Shown here in pieces: positions 19,638-21,765 of a stretch of 21,765 nt of DNA. Position 1 is the first letter of the stretch. Each line of letters begins with the position of its first letter. The stretch comes from Chara braunii (taxonomy: Eukaryota; Streptophyta; Charophyceae; Charales; Characeae). Below the pieces are notes generated by a model, which was not told where the DNA came from, did no database searches, and worked only from the letters and a program-made list of their open reading frames with translations. Position numbers and translations under genes: made by a program. Location of the stretch: the NCBI GenBank assembly GCA_003427395.1, contig BFEA01000124.1, positions 111,034 through 132,798 on the forward strand, given 5' to 3'.

Positions 19638-20030
19638 AGGCAAGTATAAGGTTGGATGAGGTAGGAATTACTTACCCGGCCTCTCGGTTTTAGGAACCAG
19701 GGACACTCGGTTCCAGTCGGCGGCCACAGTAGGCCGCAAGGGGTGGGGGAGGGAGAGCGTCCGGTCACCTTTTAAGGAGTAGTTGTTCCTCTCGGCCGGG
19801 TTAGGCCGAGGTCAGGCTGCCTTAGGTCTGTGCATTTCCTAGGATAGGCCTTAGGAGTAGGGTGGATTTAGCTAGGAAACATTGTTGAGTGGAAACATCT
19901 GCTATCTTTGGTTGATAATGTTTGATTGATTCTTTGTTGGTTGAGGAAGGAAGAATACAGAGGTAATGATGGTAGAGTCTTGAGCTGAGTGATGCAGAAG
20001 CTAAACCGGCTGATGCTGCCGGGATAACTC
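19638..20030. other. Probable LINE 3' flank, nothing else recognised
   Basis: About 390 bases follow the stop of LINE relic 3. No poly(A) tail is obvious, and minus-strand frames here show no family similarity. Confidence 0.4.
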
Positions 20031-20133
20031 CGGGGGCAAGGTCCCACTTGCACGGATTACGAGATTCTGACCGTTGATCTGTGCTATCTGCGGTCAATCT
20101 CTCTAAATCCGTGCAAGTGGGACCTAGCCCCGG
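20031..20133. mobile_element. Palindromic element, family B (short), copy 1
   Basis: The left end cgggggcaaggtcccactt with gcacg pairs with the right end cgtgcaagtgggacctagcc with cccgg. The middle carries gaccgttgatc and gctatctgcggtc, which also pair. The unit is 103 bp long with no coding capacity. The outer motif ggtcccact(t/a)gca is shared with family A, but the interior is different. Confidence 0.92.
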
Positions 20134-21250
20134 GTTGAATTGTGAGGTCCCCGGCCTCGTGACAAATGTTTTTTTTTTTTTTTTTTTTTTTTTTTTCTCT
20201 CTCTCTCAATTTCACCTCACACTACCTACCTACCACTACTCCTAATTGTAGGCACTTTGGAATATAACTGAATGTGTTCTTTCAAAAAACAAATAAAAAA
20301 ATAAAGGGAAAATGATCTCAAAAAAAAAGAAAGGAAAATGAAAAGTCGGAAAGTGAGACCGAGCGAACGGGGATACGAGGGACTCAGAGCGGCTCCCTAA
20401 ACGTACCCTTTCACAGCTAACGGGACACCGACCGTCATATTTCCCTACCCAGACTGGGACCCAGTGGGACACGGACCTCAGTTGCAGCTCATATCTCAGG
20501 GCATACTCACACTGGGACTTTTTCACTTATTTTTGGATGTTGGATGTCATTGCGGCCAGATTCATGCAGGTCTGGACGTAAACTGGTCAGATGCATTCAA
20601 GGTAGCGCCGGTGGTCGTATTCCCTCAGCCTCAACCCAAAGCGGACTAGAGTCTCAACGGAGCTGGAACCGGATCCCACTACCGTCCTCCTCCACCGGAA
20701 GACAACGCACCGTCAGTGGGTCGGCGGCGGTCCCTATGGAATCGACCCCTCCGACAATCGGCTCCTTTATGGGTCCCGATGGGCGGGAAACTGCTCAACT
20801 AATTATGGAATAATAAAACATCAATTAGTCAATTGCTATTTCCTTAGAGAAAAGGAAAAATGAAAAAATTCGAAAAAACATAACCCCCTCGACACTACCG
20901 TTAAGGGGCGGCTACTGCAGGGTCAAGGTACGCAGAGACATCATACAGTGATTCCCGCGGACATGTTGGGAAAAGCAACGGCGCAGGGAAAAAAAAAAAA
21001 AAAAAAAAAAGAAGCAACGGCTTAGCAAAATATGGAGGAAGAGAACGGAGGGCCCGTGTCCCACTATGTAGCGGGGTTTTAATTAATTAATTTATTTATT
21101 TATGTTTCTTGTATTTTCAAACGTGGTCACACTAGGGCCGTAAGATTTTCAGATCGGATGGCTAGGAGCCACGTATATTCGAAACCAGAGCAAGACCTCG
21201 AGAAGTGGGACATGGCCGCGGGTAGCTGCTCGCACTGGAGCCGTTTTCCA
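20134..21250. other. Spacer with homopolymer tracts, no supported gene
   Basis: A T run of about 28 bases followed by (CT)n lies at 20168-20206, an A-rich patch at 20285-20345, and an A run at 20989-21010. A plus-strand frame at about 20464-20649 is open for 61 codons but starts with GTG and resembles nothing I know. A TTAA/TTTA-rich patch lies at 21078-21103. Isolated gtggga/tcccac motifs near 21050 and 21205 could be remnants of palindromic elements. Confidence 0.5.
20973..21021. mobile_element. Possible minimal retroposon: poly(A) flanked by 10-bp direct repeats
   Basis: The 10-mer aagcaacggc occurs at 20973-20982 and at 21012-21021. Between them are only gcaggg, 22 A and one G. This is the pattern of a retrotransposition event that copied little more than a poly(A) tail, with target-site duplication. 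Confidence 0.55.
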
Positions 21251-21424
21251 GCTGGAGCGTGGTCCCATTAGCGAAGAGGATTGGATTGAACGCCTGAATC
21301 TGGCCGCGTTTGTGGACAAGTGCAGAAAAGCGAGATTGAACTCCTTTTCTTCATCTCTGCCTAAAACACGCCCAGATTCAGGATCTTAATGCAATCCCCG
21401 TTGCTAGTGGGACCATGCTCCAGG
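21251..21424. mobile_element. Palindromic (foldback) element, family A, copy 4
   Basis: The left end gctggagcgtggtcccatta pairs with the right end gtgggaccatgctccagg. Arms share gaggattggattgaacgcc and gaatctgg followed by ccgcgtttgtgg with the inverse sequences of the right half. It is closely related to the copies at 3210 and 3691, some 18 kb away, and is among the best preserved. Confidence 0.92.
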
Positions 21425-21448
21425 TGTTGGTCCCCACCAATTGATGAG

Positions 21449-21531
21449 GCGCAAGGTCCCACTTGCACAGATAAGGAGATTTCGGCCGTTGATCTTGGCT
21501 ATCTACGGTCAAGAGTGGGACTTAGCCCCGG
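21449..21531. mobile_element. Palindromic element, family B, internally deleted copy 2
   Basis: It carries gcaaggtcccacttgcac, the ggagatttcggccgttgatc block and gctatctacggtca, then jumps to agtgggacttagccccgg. Compared with the complete copy to its right, about 20 bases of the right arm are missing. The orientation is opposite to that neighbour and the same as the copy at 20031. Confidence 0.88.
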
Positions 21532-21535
21532 ACAA

Positions 21536-21642
21536 CCCGGGGCTAGGTCCCACTTGCACGAATTGAGAGATATATGACCGTAGATAGCAAAGATCAACGG
21601 CCGAAATCTCCTAATTTGCGCAAGTGGGACCTTGCCCCCGGG
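21536..21642. mobile_element. Palindromic element, family B, copy 3
   Basis: The left end cccggggctaggtcccactt with gcac pairs with the right end gcaagtgggaccttgccccc with ggg. The middle holds gaccgtagatagc and gatcaacggccgaaatctcc, the reverse complement of the middle of the copy at 21449. Only four bases (acaa) separate the two, so they form a head-to-head inverted pair. Confidence 0.92.
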
Positions 21643-21765
21643 CAGTCCGCTAGGAGGGGTTGCTCCTATCACCTCTTCTAGTGGAGGGAGTGGTTTCTTT
21701 TGAAAAAAAAAGAAGAAAAAAAGGGAAAGAAAGAACGAAGAAGCCGAAGAACGGCGGGTAATTAA

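Noticed and set aside
20464-20649. 61-residue plus-strand frame as a small gene
   Set aside because: It begins with GTG, which is not a normal start in a nuclear gene, and shows no motif or neighbouring exon.
20031-21642. CRISPR-like array of repeats and spacers
   Set aside because: The repeats are inverted pairs at element ends, with shared interiors and irregular spacing. This is a eukaryotic window, and the pattern is that of palindromic transposable elements.

Overview
This is a nuclear-type eukaryotic window. It holds no prokaryotic operons, and instead has long microsatellites, a tRNA-derived SINE, several decayed LINEs, a pogo-like DNA transposon relic, many palindromic (foldback) elements and one clear spliced exon. 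The exon belongs to the plant NEN-type exonuclease family, and the LINEs are of the plant L1 type with a C-terminal zf-RVT-like region. That points to a streptophyte with a large, repeat-rich genome. A charophyte alga such as Chara is a reasonable guess, but it is an inference from style and family content, not something the sequence proves.

Layout. Positions 1-94 are a (CT)n(CA)n microsatellite. Positions 95-1600 are non-coding and contain a 650-base purine-rich (GAA)n block, which reads as a polypyrimidine intron on the minus strand. A minus-strand exon at 2137-1607 encodes the N-terminal half of a NEN-like DEDD exonuclease domain. Positions 2084-2995 are a tandem duplication of about 435 bp that starts inside the 5' edge of that exon. 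Three complete palindromic elements of one family lie between 3210 and 3847. A minus-strand LINE relic fills about 6435-3930. A homopolymer scar with an ambiguous base (6459-6490) and a decayed palindromic element follow. A second LINE relic runs on the plus strand at about 6950-9200. Positions 9200-11088 are AT-rich, end in a diverged 60-bp tandem repeat and run into a gap of Ns (11089-11508).

In the right half, 11811-11942 is another palindromic element and 11945-14060 is mostly featureless. Positions 15700-14062 (minus) are a pogo/Tigger-like transposase pseudogene with an HTH-psq region, a CENP-B-type HTH region, a DDE domain and a C-terminal extension that looks like an OTU-type protease fold. 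A tRNA-derived SINE lies at 16009-16288. GC-richer DNA with unassigned overlapping reading frames fills 16680-18310. A large foldback element is at 18390-18785 and the 3' end of a third LINE at 19243-19637. The last 2 kb carry poly(A)/poly(T) scars, one long palindromic element and three members of a second, shorter palindromic family.

No complete functional gene is visible. The window is a stack of transposable element relics beside one partial host gene. The most interesting items are the palindromic element families that share one terminal motif, the transposase with an apparent OTU-like tail, and the NEN-like exon whose first catalytic motif is altered.
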